A DNA stretch of 46,983 bases from Verrucomicrobiota bacterium (GCA_016871445.1 VHDH01000014.1:1-46983), one strand, 5' to 3'; counted from the first letter of the stretch, positions 1 through 11,308 are shown. Made by a program: numbers and translations. Notes: generated from the letters alone by a model not told the origin.

Positions 1-2037
1 ATGCTCAAGACCTTGCAGGAAAACCAGGGCAAGAAGGAATTCAACCCGGTTTATTTGATGGTGGACTCTGGCGCGCGTGGCAACAAGGCGCAGGTCCGGC
101 AGCTGGCCGGCCTCCGCGGCCTCATGGCCAAGCCGTCCGGGGAAATCATTGAGAAGCCAATTCTCTCTAACTTCCGCGAGGGCCTCACGGTTGTGGAATA
201 CTTTATGTCCACGCACGGCGCGCGCAAGGGCCTCGCTGATACCGCCCTCAAGACCGCTGACTCCGGTTATATGACCCGTAAGCTCGTGGACGTGGCGCAG
301 GACGTCATCGTCCGCATGAACGACTGCGGCACGACCAACGGCATCTGGGTCTCTGAAATCCGTGAGGGCGAGGAGGTTGTCGTGAAGCTCGCCGAGCGCC
401 TGATTGGCCGGCACGCTGCCGAAGACATCGTAGATCCGACTAGCCCAAAGACCAAACTGGTCAAGGCCAACGAGGAGATCGATGAGCTCAAGGCCAAAGC
501 CGTCGAGGCCGCCAACGTTGAGCGTGTTAAGATCCGCTCTGTCCTCACCTGTGAGGCCAAGGTCGGTTGCTGCATGCTCTGTTACGGGCGCCATCTAGGC
601 ACCGGTCAGACCGTTAAGCTGGGTGAGGCTGTTGGCATTATTGCCGCGCAGTCCATCGGTGAACCGGGTACTCAGCTCACCATGCGCACGTTCCACCTCG
701 GCGGCACCGCGCAGGGCACGTTTAAGCAGCCGCAGATCAAGACCAAGGTGGACGCCACCGTCCGCTTCAACGATCTTCGTATTGTTGAGCTAGAGGATGG
801 CAACTGCATTGTCCTTAATAAGAACGGCTCGCTCACGCTGCTGGCGAGCGACGGCCGCGAGCTAGAAACGCACAACATCGTCATCGGCTCCGTTATCTCT
901 GTTCGTAACGGCGGCAAGGTAAAGAAGGGCGACACGTTTGTGCAGTGGGATCCTTACAACGTTCCCGTGCTCTCCGAAAAAGCGGGCAACATTGTCTTCA
1001 ATGACATCATTGAAGGTGTGACGATGAAGCAAGAACTCGAGGAATCGACTGGCCAAGAGGCCATGGTCATCATCGAGCACAAGGAAGATCTACACCCGCA
1101 GATCATCATTGAGGATAAGCGCGGCGAGCCGCTTGCGCAGTATCCGATCCCGGCTGGCGCGCATATCGTGGTCAATGAGGGCGATCACATTGTCGCTGGC
1201 TCGTTGCTCGCAAAGACGCCGCGCAAGTCTTCCAAAACGAAGGATATCACCGGCGGCCTGCCGCGCGTGGCAGAACTGTTCGAGGCGCGTCGCCCGAAGG
1301 ACGCCGCCGAAATCGCAAAGATCGATGGCATAGTGGACTTCGGTGCAAGCGTGCGCGGTAAGCGCTGCATCCTCGTCAAAGACGCCAAGACTGGCCTTGA
1401 GGAAGAGCACCTGATCGCCATCGGCAAGCACGTCATCGTCTTCAAGGGCGACTTCGTCAAGAAGGGACAACAGCTCACCGAAGGCCCAGTGGTACCCCAT
1501 GAAATCCTCGACGTCTGCGGCACGCAGGAACTCCAAGAGCATCTCGTAAATGAGATTCAGGAGGTTTACCGTGTGCAGGGTGTGACCATCAATGACAAGC
1601 ACATCGAGATCATCATTCGGCAAATGCTCCGCAAGGTTCGTATTACCGAGCCAGGGGACACCACGTTCCTCTGGGGCGAGCAGATTGATAAGATCGTCTT
1701 TGATGAAGAAAACGCGCGCGTCGATAAGATGGGCGGCAAGCCCGCCGAGGGTGCGCCCGTGTTGCTGGGCATCACCAAGGCCTCGCTTGAGACCGAGTCG
1801 TTCCTCAGCGCCGCGTCGTTCCAAGACACCACGCGTGTCCTGACCGAGGCTGCAACCATGGGCAAGAGTGACTACCTGCGTGGCTTCAAGGAGAACGTCA
1901 TTATGGGCCATATCATTCCTGCGGGCACGGGTTTCCCCATGCACCGAAGTGCAACTCTGAAGCCCACTGTTGAGGAACTACCGGTCGAGGAAGTGCCTGT
2001 TAGCGATGCACCGGCTCCGGCGCCGCTGTTGGCCTGA
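1..2037 (+). CDS. rpoC: RNA polymerase beta' subunit, C-terminal part (5' truncated by window)
   Basis: This is the downstream part of the beta' subunit of RNA polymerase. The first codon is an ATG, but it corresponds to an internal methionine about 700 residues into a full-length protein, so the gene starts before the window. The second zinc-binding site is complete (C109, C184, C191, C194 in window numbering). The trigger-loop sequence ([20 protein letters not shown]) runs from about residue 213 to 232. Roughly 190 residues then intervene before the [14 protein letters not shown] segment, which matches the SI3 insertion of the trigger loop in Gram-negative enzymes. The last 25 residues are a Pro/Val/Glu-rich tail. 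rpsL follows after 115 bases with no terminator visible, so rpoBC and the str genes may be co-transcribed. Confidence 0.97.
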   Translation: MLKTLQENQGKKEFNPVYLMVDSGARGNKAQVRQLAGLRGLMAKPSGEIIEKPILSNFREGLTVVEYFMSTHGARKGLADTALKTADSGYMTRKLVDVAQDVIVRMNDCGTTNGIWVSEIREGEEVVVKLAERLIGRHAAEDIVDPTSPKTKLVKANEEIDELKAKAVEAANVERVKIRSVLTCEAKVGCCMLCYGRHLGTGQTVKLGEAVGIIAAQSIGEPGTQLTMRTFHLGGTAQGTFKQPQIKTKVDATVRFNDLRIVELEDGNCIVLNKNGSLTLLASDGRELETHNIVIGSVISVRNGGKVKKGDTFVQWDPYNVPVLSEKAGNIVFNDIIEGVTMKQELEESTGQEAMVIIEHKEDLHPQIIIEDKRGEPLAQYPIPAGAHIVVNEGDHIVAGSLLAKTPRKSSKTKDITGGLPRVAELFEARRPKDAAEIAKIDGIVDFGASVRGKRCILVKDAKTGLEEEHLIAIGKHVIVFKGDFVKKGQQLTEGPVVPHEILDVCGTQELQEHLVNEIQEVYRVQGVTINDKHIEIIIRQMLRKVRITEPGDTTFLWGEQIDKIVFDEENARVDKMGGKPAEGAPVLLGITKASLETESFLSAASFQDTTRVLTEAATMGKSDYLRGFKENVIMGHIIPAGTGFPMHRSATLKPTVEELPVEEVPVSDAPAPAPLLA

Positions 2038-2152
2038 GATCAAATGTTCCCTTCAACCCAAAAAACAGGTTGCCACATAAAAAGCGTTCGCTAACAATCC
2101 GCGTCCCTTTCCCAAAATCGGGGCGGGGTGCACAACTGAAGGCTGACAAGCA

Positions 2153-2542
2153 ATGCCGACCATCAACCAGCTCATTCGCAAGGGCCGCAAAAAGATCGTT
2201 TATAAGTCCAAGTCGCCCGCGCTCGAAGGCTCCGCGTTTCGCCGCGGAGTTTGTGTGCAGGTCATGACCCGCACGCCCAAGAAGCCTAACTCCGCGCTTC
2301 GCAAGGTTGCTAAGGTTCGTCTTACTAACGGCTACGAGGTCATTGCTTACATTCCCGACGAGGGCCACAACCTCCAAGAGCACTCTATCGTGCTCGTGCG
2401 CGGCGGCCGCGTGAAGGATCTCCCCGGCGTGCGTTATCACATCGTTCGCGGCACGTTTGACGCCGCTGGTGTCGAGAAACGCCGGGTAAGCCGCTCCAAA
2501 TACGGCGTCAAGCGTCCAAAGGCCGCCAAGAAGGCCGCGTAA
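2153..2542 (+). CDS. rpsL: 30S ribosomal protein S12
   Basis: S12 sits at the decoding centre of the small subunit. The 129-residue product is nearly collinear with E. coli S12. The TPKKPNS loop (residues 41-47) and the [12 protein letters not shown] loop are intact. K44, counted from Met, is the residue whose change gives streptomycin resistance in other bacteria, and it is the wild-type lysine here. The C-terminus has a short Ala/Lys tail (AAKKAA). The ATG has no convincing Shine-Dalgarno sequence. It is the first gene of the str cluster and rpsG follows after 25 bases. Confidence 0.98.
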   Translation: MPTINQLIRKGRKKIVYKSKSPALEGSAFRRGVCVQVMTRTPKKPNSALRKVAKVRLTNGYEVIAYIPDEGHNLQEHSIVLVRGGRVKDLPGVRYHIVRGTFDAAGVEKRRVSRSKYGVKRPKAAKKAA

Positions 2543-2567
2543 GCAGTCATAAACAGAAAGCTCTGCC

Positions 2568-3041
2568 ATGTCCCGTCGTCGCCAAGCCAGTAAACGCCAA
2601 ATCATCCCCGACGGCCGCTATACCAGCGTGCTCGTTGGTCGTCTCATCAACACCGTCATGCAGTGCGGCAAGAAAAGCGTCGCCCAGCGCATCGTTTATG
2701 GGGCCTTTAATTCGCTCGCTGAGAAGGTGCCTGATGCTAGCCCAGTGGATATCCTTCAGCGCGCCGTGGACAACGCCAAGCCGCGCCTCGAGGTCAAGCC
2801 CCGTCGCGTCGGCGGTGCCACCTATCAGGTGCCGCTGGAAGTCCCCGCCGATCGTCAGGCTTCGCTTGCTGTGCGATGGATTGTGAGCTTTGCTGACGCC
2901 CGCAAGGGTGTTCCCATGAGTCAAGCCCTTGCCTCTGAGATAATGGACGCTTACCAAGGGCAGGGAAACGCCATCCGTAAGCGCGACGAAGTCCACAAAA
3001 CTGCGCAGGCGAATAAGGCCTTCGCGCACTTCCGCTGGTAG
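2568..3041 (+). CDS. rpsG: 30S ribosomal protein S7
   Basis: S7 nucleates assembly of the 30S head and contacts the E site. The 157-residue length is normal. Recognisable elements are the N-terminal MSRRRQASKR, the central RRVGGATYQVP segment and the C-terminal region ending AFAHFRW. The start follows S12 by 25 bases and has no clear ribosome binding site. A strong intrinsic terminator begins 18 bases after the stop codon, so S12 and S7 form a transcription unit that is at least partly separated from fusA. Confidence 0.98.
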   Translation: MSRRRQASKRQIIPDGRYTSVLVGRLINTVMQCGKKSVAQRIVYGAFNSLAEKVPDASPVDILQRAVDNAKPRLEVKPRRVGGATYQVPLEVPADRQASLAVRWIVSFADARKGVPMSQALASEIMDAYQGQGNAIRKRDEVHKTAQANKAFAHFRW

Positions 3042-3059
3042 GCAAACCCAAGTTTCTGC

Positions 3060-3097
3060 CGCCCCGAAGGCGCACCACGCATCGGGGCGTTTTTTTT
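3060..3097 (+). terminator. Intrinsic terminator or attenuator between rpsG and fusA
   Basis: A perfect 8-bp GC-rich stem (3060-3067 paired with 3082-3089) with a 14-base loop is followed directly by eight T residues (3090-3097). It lies only 31 bases before the fusA start codon, which leaves little room for a separate fusA promoter downstream. Confidence 0.85.
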
Positions 3098-3128
3098 GAC
3101 TAAGATCCCATCCCAAAGCTGAACTTAC

Positions 3129-5324
<2,196 letters not shown>

Positions 5325-5343
5325 ACAATATTTGCTTCAAACC

Positions 5344-5377
5344 AAAGCCCGCCGCCCGAAAGGAAGGCGGGCTTTTT
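5344..5377 (+). terminator. Intrinsic terminator after fusA
   Basis: A 10-bp perfect stem (5344-5353 with 5366-5375) and 12-base loop runs into a T-tract (5373-5377). It starts 20 bases after the fusA stop and ends the str unit. Confidence 0.88.
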
Positions 5378-5659
5378 GTTGCCACGCGAGAAAGCCAAGG
5401 GTTGGACGAATCTAAAAAGCCAAATGGAAGCACCCTTGCAATTAACATCCCACCTGACGCTAAGCGCATAGGGGCAAGTGCCGGGAATTGACTGCTCCCG
5501 GCCTTCAATTGTGCCGACAATGGTAGTGGTTTCACGGGCGGTGGGCTTCTGCAAGGTCACCGACAGGTTTTTGATCTTACAAAATGGCGTGGTTAGTGCC
5601 GTCCTGAAGAGAGTTTTGGCCGTCAAAAATCGTCCCGGCAAAAAAGTTTGAAAAAAGCA

Positions 5660-5687
5660 TTGCACTGAAAAGGCAGGCTGGTACTAT
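5660..5687 (+). promoter_or_regulatory. Candidate sigma-70-type promoter for the S10 operon
   Basis: A TTGCAC -35-like box (5660-5665) and a TACTAT -10-like box (5682-5687) are separated by 16 bases. An A-rich stretch (5641-5656) just upstream could act as an UP element. It lies 160 bases before rpsJ and after the fusA terminator, where a promoter is needed. The assignment is from sequence match only. Confidence 0.55.
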
Positions 5688-5734
5688 TTCCGTCCTTTCG
5701 TCGGGTGAACACGGCGAGGGAAAACGAAGACACG

Positions 5735-5827
5735 GTGACTAAACGTCAGACAATTCGTGGATTGATGAGCACGCTGGGCCAGCTCGCGGAGCTGGCGGGG
5801 GCGTGTGTAAGCGCACATTGCGCATAA
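5735..5827 (+). other. Candidate leader ORF upstream of rpsJ (30 codons, or 20 from an inner ATG)
   Basis: An open frame starts with GTG at 5735 (or ATG at 5765) and ends with TAA at 5825-5827, 21 bases before the rpsJ start. From the ATG it would give a 20-residue peptide starting MSTLGQLAEL. The hairpin at 5779-5795 lies inside it. There is no clear ribosome binding site and no homology I recognise. It may be chance. Confidence 0.2.
5779..5795 (+). promoter_or_regulatory. Hairpin in the rpsJ leader
   Basis: A perfect 7-bp stem (5779-5785 with 5789-5795) with a GCG triloop lies 53 bases before the rpsJ start. It is not followed by a T-tract, so it is not a terminator. A protein-binding or mRNA-folding control element is possible. 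Confidence 0.4.
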
Positions 5828-5848
5828 TCACTCTCACTCGTTCTTTGT

Positions 5849-6157
5849 ATGGCTGGACAACGCATTCGCATTCGCCTTAAGGCTTACGACCACCGAGTCA
5901 TTGACCAATCGGCGCACGACATTGTCGAGACCGTCAAGCGCTCGGGCGCCAAGGTTGCCGGCCCCATCCCCCTTCCCACCCGCATCGAGCGCGTCACCGT
6001 GTTGCGCTCGCCTCACGCGGATAAAAAATCCCAGGAGACGTTCGAGCAGCGCACGCATAAGCGCCTGCTGGACATCCTTGACCCTACCGCCAAGACCGTG
6101 GACGAGCTCAAGAAGCTCAACCTCCCCGCCGGCGTGGACATTACCATCAAAATCTAA
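5849..6157 (+). CDS. rpsJ: 30S ribosomal protein S10
   Basis: S10 is part of the 30S head and, as NusE, of antitermination complexes. The 102 residues are full length and align throughout with the family: [13 protein letters not shown] near the N-terminus, [16 protein letters not shown] in the middle and a C-terminus ending DITIKI. It opens the S10 operon, with rplC six bases downstream. The 20 bases before the ATG are pyrimidine-rich and contain no Shine-Dalgarno sequence at all. Confidence 0.98.
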   Translation: MAGQRIRIRLKAYDHRVIDQSAHDIVETVKRSGAKVAGPIPLPTRIERVTVLRSPHADKKSQETFEQRTHKRLLDILDPTAKTVDELKKLNLPAGVDITIKI

Positions 6158-6162
6158 TTCCT

Positions 6163-6891
6163 ATGATCGGCTTGCTCGGAAAAAAACTTGGCCACACGCG
6201 CGTGTATGACGCGTCGGGCAACGCCATTGCCGTGACCGTGGTGCTGGCGGGGCCGAACCGTGTGTTGCAGGTCAAGTGCAAGGATGGTCGAGATGGCTAT
6301 AACGCGGTGCAACTCGGCTTCGACGATCAGAAACAGCAGCGCCTCACCAAGGCCGTGCTCGGTCACATTACTAAGCACAAGGGTGCAGCAGTGAAACGCA
6401 TCAAGGAATTTCGCGACTTCGCGCTGACGGTGAAGCCGGGCGACGTGGTCGGGCCGGACATCTTTGCCGTCGGTGATTACGTGGATGCCATCGGGACGAC
6501 CAAGGGTCGCGGCTTCGAGGGCGTTGTGGGCCGCTGGGCCTTTGCCGGTGGCGATGCTACGCACGGTTGCAAGGGCTGGAAGCGCCGCTCGGGCGCGATC
6601 GGTCAGCGGCTTTTCCCCGGCACGGTGCGCCGAGGCCTGAAAATGCCGGGCCACATGGGGCAGCAGCGGCGCACCACGCAAAACCTAGAGATCATACAGG
6701 TGCGTAAGGACGATAATCTTCTCCTCATCAAAGGCTCCATTCCTGGTTCCGAGGGCGACTACGTAGTAATTCGCGAAGCCAAGAAATATCCGGTGGTGCA
6801 GGCCCGCAAGGATCGTGAGGCGGCCGCGAAAAAGGCCAAGGAACTCGCCGAAGCGCTCGCGAAGGGTAAGAAGGAAGCCAAGAAGAAGTAA
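6163..6891 (+). CDS. rplC: 50S ribosomal protein L3
   Basis: L3 is an early assembly protein whose long loop reaches the peptidyl transferase centre. The 242-residue product has the expected start (MIGLLGKKLG) and the central loop with GTTKGRGFEG and the PGHMGQQRRT segment; the glutamine of this loop is the methylated residue in E. coli. A Lys/Ala-rich tail of about 30 residues at the C-terminus goes beyond the usual 205-210. The start codon is six bases after rpsJ and lacks a ribosome binding site. Confidence 0.97.
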   Translation: MIGLLGKKLGHTRVYDASGNAIAVTVVLAGPNRVLQVKCKDGRDGYNAVQLGFDDQKQQRLTKAVLGHITKHKGAAVKRIKEFRDFALTVKPGDVVGPDIFAVGDYVDAIGTTKGRGFEGVVGRWAFAGGDATHGCKGWKRRSGAIGQRLFPGTVRRGLKMPGHMGQQRRTTQNLEIIQVRKDDNLLLIKGSIPGSEGDYVVIREAKKYPVVQARKDREAAAKKAKELAEALAKGKKEAKKK

Positions 6892-6894
6892 GCC

Positions 6895-7521
6895 ATGAAA
6901 CTTCCGTTATTGGACAACAAGGGCGTGAGCCGCGGCGAAATCGAGATTGGCTTTGAGCTGATCGAGAACGGGCGTGGCACGCAGGCAGTGCACGATACGG
7001 TGGTTGCCTATAACGCGGCTCAACGTAGCGGCACCGCCTGTACCAAGACCGTCGGCGAGGTCGCTGGCACGAACAAGAAGCCATGGCGGCAGAAGGGCAC
7101 CGGTCGTGCCCGTGCTGGCTCCTTCCGTTCGCCGCTGTGGCCCGGTGGCGGTGTGGTCTTTGGCCCAAAACCGCGTGATTTTTCCAAGAAGGTTAACAAA
7201 AAGGTTCGCGCACTCGCGCTTCGCAAGGCGCTCAGCGAACGGCTCAAAGCGGGCGATGTAGTGGTGGTGGACGACTTCAAATTGGCCACGCACAAGACCA
7301 AGGAGTTCCTCGGCACGCTCGGTTCCCTGAAACTAGCGGGCCGCACAGTGCTGTTGGTGGCCGGTGACGATAAGAATCTCACGCTAGGCTCACGTAATGT
7401 GCCCAATGTAACTCTGACCAGCGGCGACAGCCTGAACACATATCAGGCCTTGCTGTGTGACAAACTCGTGTTCACCAAGGCTGCCCTTGAGAAGGTCGCG
7501 CTCCGGCTAGCCAGCAAGTAA
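6895..7521 (+). CDS. rplD: 50S ribosomal protein L4
   Basis: L4 lines the nascent-peptide exit tunnel; in gammaproteobacteria it also represses its own operon. The 208 residues include the tunnel loop with KKPWRQKGTGRARAGS and the following GGGVVFGPKPRDF. The start is three bases after rplC, suggesting coupled translation. The known L4 repression site of E. coli is not recognisable in this S10 leader, so the regulation here is unknown. Confidence 0.97.
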   Translation: MKLPLLDNKGVSRGEIEIGFELIENGRGTQAVHDTVVAYNAAQRSGTACTKTVGEVAGTNKKPWRQKGTGRARAGSFRSPLWPGGGVVFGPKPRDFSKKVNKKVRALALRKALSERLKAGDVVVVDDFKLATHKTKEFLGTLGSLKLAGRTVLLVAGDDKNLTLGSRNVPNVTLTSGDSLNTYQALLCDKLVFTKAALEKVALRLASK

Positions 7522-7526
7522 ACGCC

Positions 7527-7808
7527 ATGAATTCCTTTGATATCATTAAAACGGTACGCATTAGCGAGAAGGGCGCGATGCAGGCTGAGCGGTTCAATCA
7601 ATATACGCTGGTAGCCGACCGTCGCGCGAACAAGATCCAGATCCGCAAGGCGGTCGAGGAATTGTTTAAGGTCAAAGTGCTCCGGGTTAACACCTCTCAA
7701 GTACGGGGCAAGGCGCGACGTCAGAACACCAAGCAGGCCGGCCGCGATTCGCATTGGAAAAAGGCCATCGTCACCCTCAAAGACGGCGACAAGATTAACC
7801 TCACCTAA
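7527..7808 (+). CDS. rplW: 50S ribosomal protein L23
   Basis: L23 sits at the tunnel exit and docks trigger factor and SRP. The 93-residue length is normal. It has the expected ISEKG motif near the N-terminus, the NKIQIRKAVEELFKVKV segment and a basic loop (KARRQNTKQAGR). The start lies five bases after rplD. Confidence 0.96.
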   Translation: MNSFDIIKTVRISEKGAMQAERFNQYTLVADRRANKIQIRKAVEELFKVKVLRVNTSQVRGKARRQNTKQAGRDSHWKKAIVTLKDGDKINLT

Positions 7809-7817
7809 GCCCCCGCC

Positions 7818-8672
7818 ATGCCCGTAAAGATTTTCCGTCCGCTTACGCCGTCCACGAGATACATCACGATCTCGGACTACAGCGACATCACCAAGAGCAA
7901 GCCTGAAAAGCGTCTTGTGGTCATTCGTAAGAAGACCGGTGGCCGCAATAATTACGGCCGCGTTACTGCGCGTGGCATTGGTGGCGGGCATAAGCAGAAG
8001 ATCCGCCTTGTGGACTTTAAGCGGAACAAGCACGGCGTGGAGGCCGAGGTCTCCGCCATCGAATATGATCCCATCCGTACAGCGCGGTTGGCGTTGCTCA
8101 CTTATCAAGACGGCGAGAAGCGTTACATCATCGCGCCGCTGGGGTTGAAGGTGGGGGCTAAGATAGTTTCCGGCCCGGCCGCTGCTCCGGACTTGGGTAA
8201 CAGCGTGTTGCTCAAGAATGTTCCGGTGGGTCTGCCCATCCATAACATTGAGATGATCCCTGGTCGTGGCGCACAAATGGTCCGGTCCGCTGGTTCTGCT
8301 GCTACGGTAATGTCCGTGGACGGGGGCTACGCGCAAATCCGCCTGCCATCGGGCGAAATCCGCAAGGTCAACGAGAATTGCTATGCAACCATCGGGCAGG
8401 TCGGCAACTCCGAACACGAAAATGTCGTCCTCGGAAAAGCTGGCCGCAGTCGCCACCGCGGCATTCGGCCCATTTCCCGCGGCGTGGCCCGTAACCCAGT
8501 GGATCACCCTAACGGCGGTGGGGCGGGCAAGTCTAAGTCCGGCGGTGGCTGGCAGCAGCTCACCTCGCCTTGGGGCCTGATCGCGAAGGGTTACCGCACC
8601 CGTCGTAAGACAAAGGAATCTAACCGGTTCATCGTGGTCCGCCGCGATGGTCGCCCGATGAAGCAACAGTAA
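7818..8672 (+). CDS. rplB: 50S ribosomal protein L2
   Basis: L2 helps subunit association and supports the peptidyl transferase centre. The 284 residues cover both RNA-binding domains. The conserved GVARNPVDH segment is present, with H230 matching the important E. coli H229. The next residues differ from the common pattern: the usual HPHGGG is HPNGGG (N232), and the following stretch reads SGGGWQQLTSPWG in place of the common GGKHPVTPWG type. These are probably lineage features. The start is nine bases after rplW. Confidence 0.97.
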   Translation: MPVKIFRPLTPSTRYITISDYSDITKSKPEKRLVVIRKKTGGRNNYGRVTARGIGGGHKQKIRLVDFKRNKHGVEAEVSAIEYDPIRTARLALLTYQDGEKRYIIAPLGLKVGAKIVSGPAAAPDLGNSVLLKNVPVGLPIHNIEMIPGRGAQMVRSAGSAATVMSVDGGYAQIRLPSGEIRKVNENCYATIGQVGNSEHENVVLGKAGRSRHRGIRPISRGVARNPVDHPNGGGAGKSKSGGGWQQLTSPWGLIAKGYRTRRKTKESNRFIVVRRDGRPMKQQ

Positions 8673-8678
8673 GAGACT

Positions 8679-8960
8679 ATGGGACGCTCAATCAAAAAAG
8701 GCCCGTTCGTGGAGGCGAGCTTGCAAGACAAGATCGTCAAGGCCAAGGCTGCGAACTCCAAGACCCCGATCAAGACTTGGTCGCGGCGTTCAACCATTAC
8801 GCCGGATTTCATCGGGCTGACCTTCAACGTTCACAACGGGAAGCAGTTCCTGCCGGTGTTCGTCACTGAGAACATGGTCGGGCACAAGCTTGGCGAGTTC
8901 TCGCTCACACGCACCTTCAAGAAGCACGGCGCTCACACCGCCAAGGCGGAGGCCAAATAG
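8679..8960 (+). CDS. rpsS: 30S ribosomal protein S19
   Basis: S19 binds 16S rRNA in the 30S head together with S13. The 93-residue product begins [12 protein letters not shown] and holds [17 protein letters not shown]-type and [14 protein letters not shown] segments typical of the family. Its final codons contain a GGAGG sequence that is placed to serve as ribosome binding site for rplV, whose ATG follows one base after the stop. Confidence 0.97.
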   Translation: MGRSIKKGPFVEASLQDKIVKAKAANSKTPIKTWSRRSTITPDFIGLTFNVHNGKQFLPVFVTENMVGHKLGEFSLTRTFKKHGAHTAKAEAK

Positions 8961-8961
8961 C

Positions 8962-9294
8962 ATGGAAGTTCAAGCCCTTCTCAAAAATTTCCGAATGTCG
9001 CCCCAAAAGGTGCGTGAGGTCGTTCGCCAAATCCGGGGTCTCCCTGCGGTGGAAGCCAAACATGTGTTGGCTTTCATTCCGCGTAAATCCGCACGCGCCG
9101 TGGCTAAGACCCTCGATTCCGCCATCGCCAACGCGGAAAATAATAATGGCCTTAAGGCTGAAAACCTCAAGGTGCGCGAGGCCCACGCGCTTACCGCCGG
9201 TCGGCTAAAGCGTTTCACGCCAAAGGCGCGCGGCTCTGCCGGCCCCATCATCAAGCGTAGCAGCCACATCAAGATCGTCCTTTCTGACCAGTAA
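8962..9294 (+). CDS. rplV: 50S ribosomal protein L22
   Basis: L22 spans the large subunit and forms the tunnel constriction with L4. The open frame extends further upstream into rpsS, but the ATG at 8962 is chosen because it follows the rpsS stop by one base and gives the usual 110 residues starting [20 protein letters not shown]. The C-terminal beta-hairpin ([18 protein letters not shown]) is the tunnel loop. A GGAGG nine bases upstream, inside rpsS, could guide initiation. Confidence 0.96.
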   Translation: MEVQALLKNFRMSPQKVREVVRQIRGLPAVEAKHVLAFIPRKSARAVAKTLDSAIANAENNNGLKAENLKVREAHALTAGRLKRFTPKARGSAGPIIKRSSHIKIVLSDQ

Positions 9295-9298
9295 ATCT

Positions 9299-9973
9299 AT
9301 GGGCCAAAAATCTAATCCCATCGGCCTGCGCGTCGCCGTCAACAAGGACTGGCGTTCGAAGTGGTATTCCGACAAGAAAGGCTTCGGCACACTGCTCACC
9401 GAGGACTTCAAGATCCGCGAGATTCTGAAGAAGAAGCTCGAGTCCGCCTCCGTCCCGCGCATCGGCATCGAGCGCGCTGCCAGCCGGTGTCGCGTCACCA
9501 TTTACACGGCTCGGCCCGGCGTGGTCATCGGCCGCAAAGGTGCGGAGATCGACAAACTTAAGGAAGAACTTAGCAAGATGACCGGCAAAGAGGTCTATGT
9601 GGACATCATTGAGGTAAAGTCCCCCGAGGCTGACGCCCAGTTAGTCGCGGAGAATATCGCGCTGCAGCTAGAGCGCCGCGTCTCTTTCCGTCGTGCGATG
9701 AAGAAGGCCGTGCAGACCGCAATGCAAATGCAGGGAGTTCAGGGCATTCGCGTTCGCTGCGCCGGCCGGCTCGGCGGCGCGGAAATAGCCCGCGTCGAAA
9801 AGTATCTCGAAGGCAGCGTTCCATTGCACACGCTGCGCGCCAACATTGACTACGGCTTCGCTGAGGCGAAGACCATGTATGGCAAGTTGGGCGTGAAGTG
9901 CTGGATCTGTAAGGATGAGCCGAAGGACAAGGACGCCAAAATGGCCGCCCCGGCGCCGGCTAACACTAACTAA
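9299..9973 (+). CDS. rpsC: 30S ribosomal protein S3
   Basis: S3 lines the mRNA entry channel and helps unwind mRNA. The 224 residues include the N-terminal [11 protein letters not shown], a KH domain with the GxxG loop [11 protein letters not shown] (about residues 79-89) and the C-terminal [15 protein letters not shown] segment. It ends with a short Ala/Pro-rich tail. It starts four bases after rplV. Confidence 0.97.
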   Translation: MGQKSNPIGLRVAVNKDWRSKWYSDKKGFGTLLTEDFKIREILKKKLESASVPRIGIERAASRCRVTIYTARPGVVIGRKGAEIDKLKEELSKMTGKEVYVDIIEVKSPEADAQLVAENIALQLERRVSFRRAMKKAVQTAMQMQGVQGIRVRCAGRLGGAEIARVEKYLEGSVPLHTLRANIDYGFAEAKTMYGKLGVKCWICKDEPKDKDAKMAAPAPANTN

Positions 9974-9994
9974 TTTTCAGACAGAGGACTTGAT

Positions 9995-10414
9995 ATGGCA
10001 ATGATGCCCGCAAGAGTGAAGTATCGCAAAATGCAGCGCGGCGCGCGGCGTGGTCTGGCCACGCGTGGTAACACCGTGGCGTTTGGCGAATATGGCTTGA
10101 TGGCGATGGAGCGTTGCTGGCTCGATAATAAGGTTATTGAGGCCTGCCGAGTTGCCATCTCCCGTCACATGAAGCGACGTGGTAAGATGTGGATTCGCGT
10201 CTTCCCAGATAAGTCCTTCTCCAAGAAACCCCTCGAAGTCCGCATGGGCACTGGCAAGGGTGGAGTCGAGGGCTGGGTCGCCGTCATCCGCCCTGCCAAC
10301 GTCCTCTTCGAGGTGGACGGCATCCCTGAAGTCATGGCACGCGAGGCCATGCGCCTAGCCGCCACCAAGATGCCCATTAAGACCAAGTTCATCGCGCGAC
10401 ACGCGCACGCCTGA
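9995..10414 (+). CDS. rplP: 50S ribosomal protein L16
   Basis: L16 binds near the A-site tRNA and helps position the CCA end. The 139 residues contain the RGARRGLATRGNTVAFGEYG segment near the N-terminus and RMGTGKGGVEGWVA, the loop with the arginine that is hydroxylated in E. coli. This is one of the few genes of the block with a plausible ribosome binding site, GAGGA, ending seven bases before the ATG. Another ATG at 10001 is possible. Confidence 0.97.
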   Translation: MAMMPARVKYRKMQRGARRGLATRGNTVAFGEYGLMAMERCWLDNKVIEACRVAISRHMKRRGKMWIRVFPDKSFSKKPLEVRMGTGKGGVEGWVAVIRPANVLFEVDGIPEVMAREAMRLAATKMPIKTKFIARHAHA

Positions 10415-10416
10415 CC

Positions 10417-10629
10417 ATGAAATTTGCCGAGCTTAAAGACATGACCGCGGCCGAGCTGGCCGCCAAGAGCCGCGACCTGCGCCAGGAGCTCTTCAACCTC
10501 CGACTCCAGAAGGCCACCGCCCAGTTGGAGAAGCCTGCACGCATCCGCGTCCTGCGCAAAGACATCGCCCGCTTAGAAACCCGTCTCACCCAGCTCCGCC
10601 ATCAGGCGGTGCAACCTAAAGCCGCTTAG
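10417..10629 (+). CDS. rpmC: 50S ribosomal protein L29
   Basis: L29 is a small two-helix protein beside L23 at the tunnel exit. The 70-residue product has the classic [14 protein letters not shown] start and the [19 protein letters not shown] motif. It begins two bases after the rplP stop and is followed two bases later by rpsQ, so rplP, rpmC and rpsQ are tightly coupled. Confidence 0.96.
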   Translation: MKFAELKDMTAAELAAKSRDLRQELFNLRLQKATAQLEKPARIRVLRKDIARLETRLTQLRHQAVQPKAA

Positions 10630-10631
10630 CC

Positions 10632-10928
10632 ATGCCTGATCCTGTCACCCCAACTCCGCGCCACCAGCGCAAGGAACGCACTGGCGAAGTCGTCTCCAGT
10701 AAGATGCAGAAGACCATCGTCGTCAGCGTCCGGCGTCGCTTTCCGCACCCTCAGTTCAAGAAGGTTGTCACCACCTTCAAGAAATTTTACGCCCACGACG
10801 AAAAAGCCGAGGCCAAGGTGGGTGACATCGTCCGCATCGTTGAGACCCGTCCCCTTTCCAAGACAAAGCGTTGGCGGCTCGTCGAAATCATCGAGCGCGC
10901 CGAAGAAACCGCTCAGGTCACCGCGTAA
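10632..10928 (+). CDS. rpsQ: 30S ribosomal protein S17
   Basis: S17 is an OB-fold protein that organises the 5' domain of 16S rRNA. The 98 residues contain [16 protein letters not shown] and the [21 protein letters not shown] segments of the family. A 14-residue N-terminal lead rich in Pro and Thr precedes the usual start region. It overlaps no neighbour and lies two bases after rpmC. Confidence 0.96.
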   Translation: MPDPVTPTPRHQRKERTGEVVSSKMQKTIVVSVRRRFPHPQFKKVVTTFKKFYAHDEKAEAKVGDIVRIVETRPLSKTKRWRLVEIIERAEETAQVTA

Positions 10929-10940
10929 CCCGCTCTGCCC

Positions 10941-11306
10941 ATGCTCCAGATCCGCTCCATCCTCGATGTCGCTGACAACACCGGCGCCAAGCGCGCTGCC
11001 ATGATCGGCGTCCAGGGCAAGAACCAGACTTACGCCCGCGTCGGCGAAGTCATCAAGTGTCACATCAAGGAAGCCGCCCCCGATGGCACCGTCAAGAAGG
11101 GTGAGGTCTGCGACGCCGTTGTCGTGCGCACCAAGCAGAGCATTCGTCGCGCGGACGGCTCTTACTTACGTTTTGACCGCAACGCCATCGTCATTATTGA
11201 TGCTGAGCGTAACCCCAAGGGTACTCGCATCTTCGGCCCCGTCGCCCGGGAACTCCGCGACCTCAAGTTCATGAAAATCATCTCTCTCGCCCCGGAGGTC
11301 ATCTAG
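10941..11306 (+). CDS. rplN: 50S ribosomal protein L14
   Basis: L14 lies at the subunit interface and is the target of the silencing factor RsfS. The 121-residue product starts [19 protein letters not shown] and has the [12 protein letters not shown] and [13 protein letters not shown] motifs of the family. It is the first gene of the spc part, with only 12 bases between it and rpsQ, so S10 and spc appear to be one transcription unit. Confidence 0.97.
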   Translation: MLQIRSILDVADNTGAKRAAMIGVQGKNQTYARVGEVIKCHIKEAAPDGTVKKGEVCDAVVVRTKQSIRRADGSYLRFDRNAIVIIDAERNPKGTRIFGPVARELRDLKFMKIISLAPEVI

Positions 11307-11308
11307 CC

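Larger units (their letters stand above)
5378..5848 (+). other. Non-coding gap between fusA and rpsJ (S10 leader region)
   Basis: About 470 bases separate the fusA terminator from rpsJ. The first 270 bases show no gene I can support. The last 190 bases hold a promoter candidate (5660-5687), a short open frame (5735-5827) and a stable hairpin (5779-5795). It is by far the longest gap inside the ribosomal gene block and probably carries control of the S10 operon. Confidence 0.6.

Noticed and set aside
7443-8666. Minus-strand open frame of 407 codons
   Set aside because: It is the mirror of rplB and rplW in a GC-rich genome and has no protein-like features of its own.
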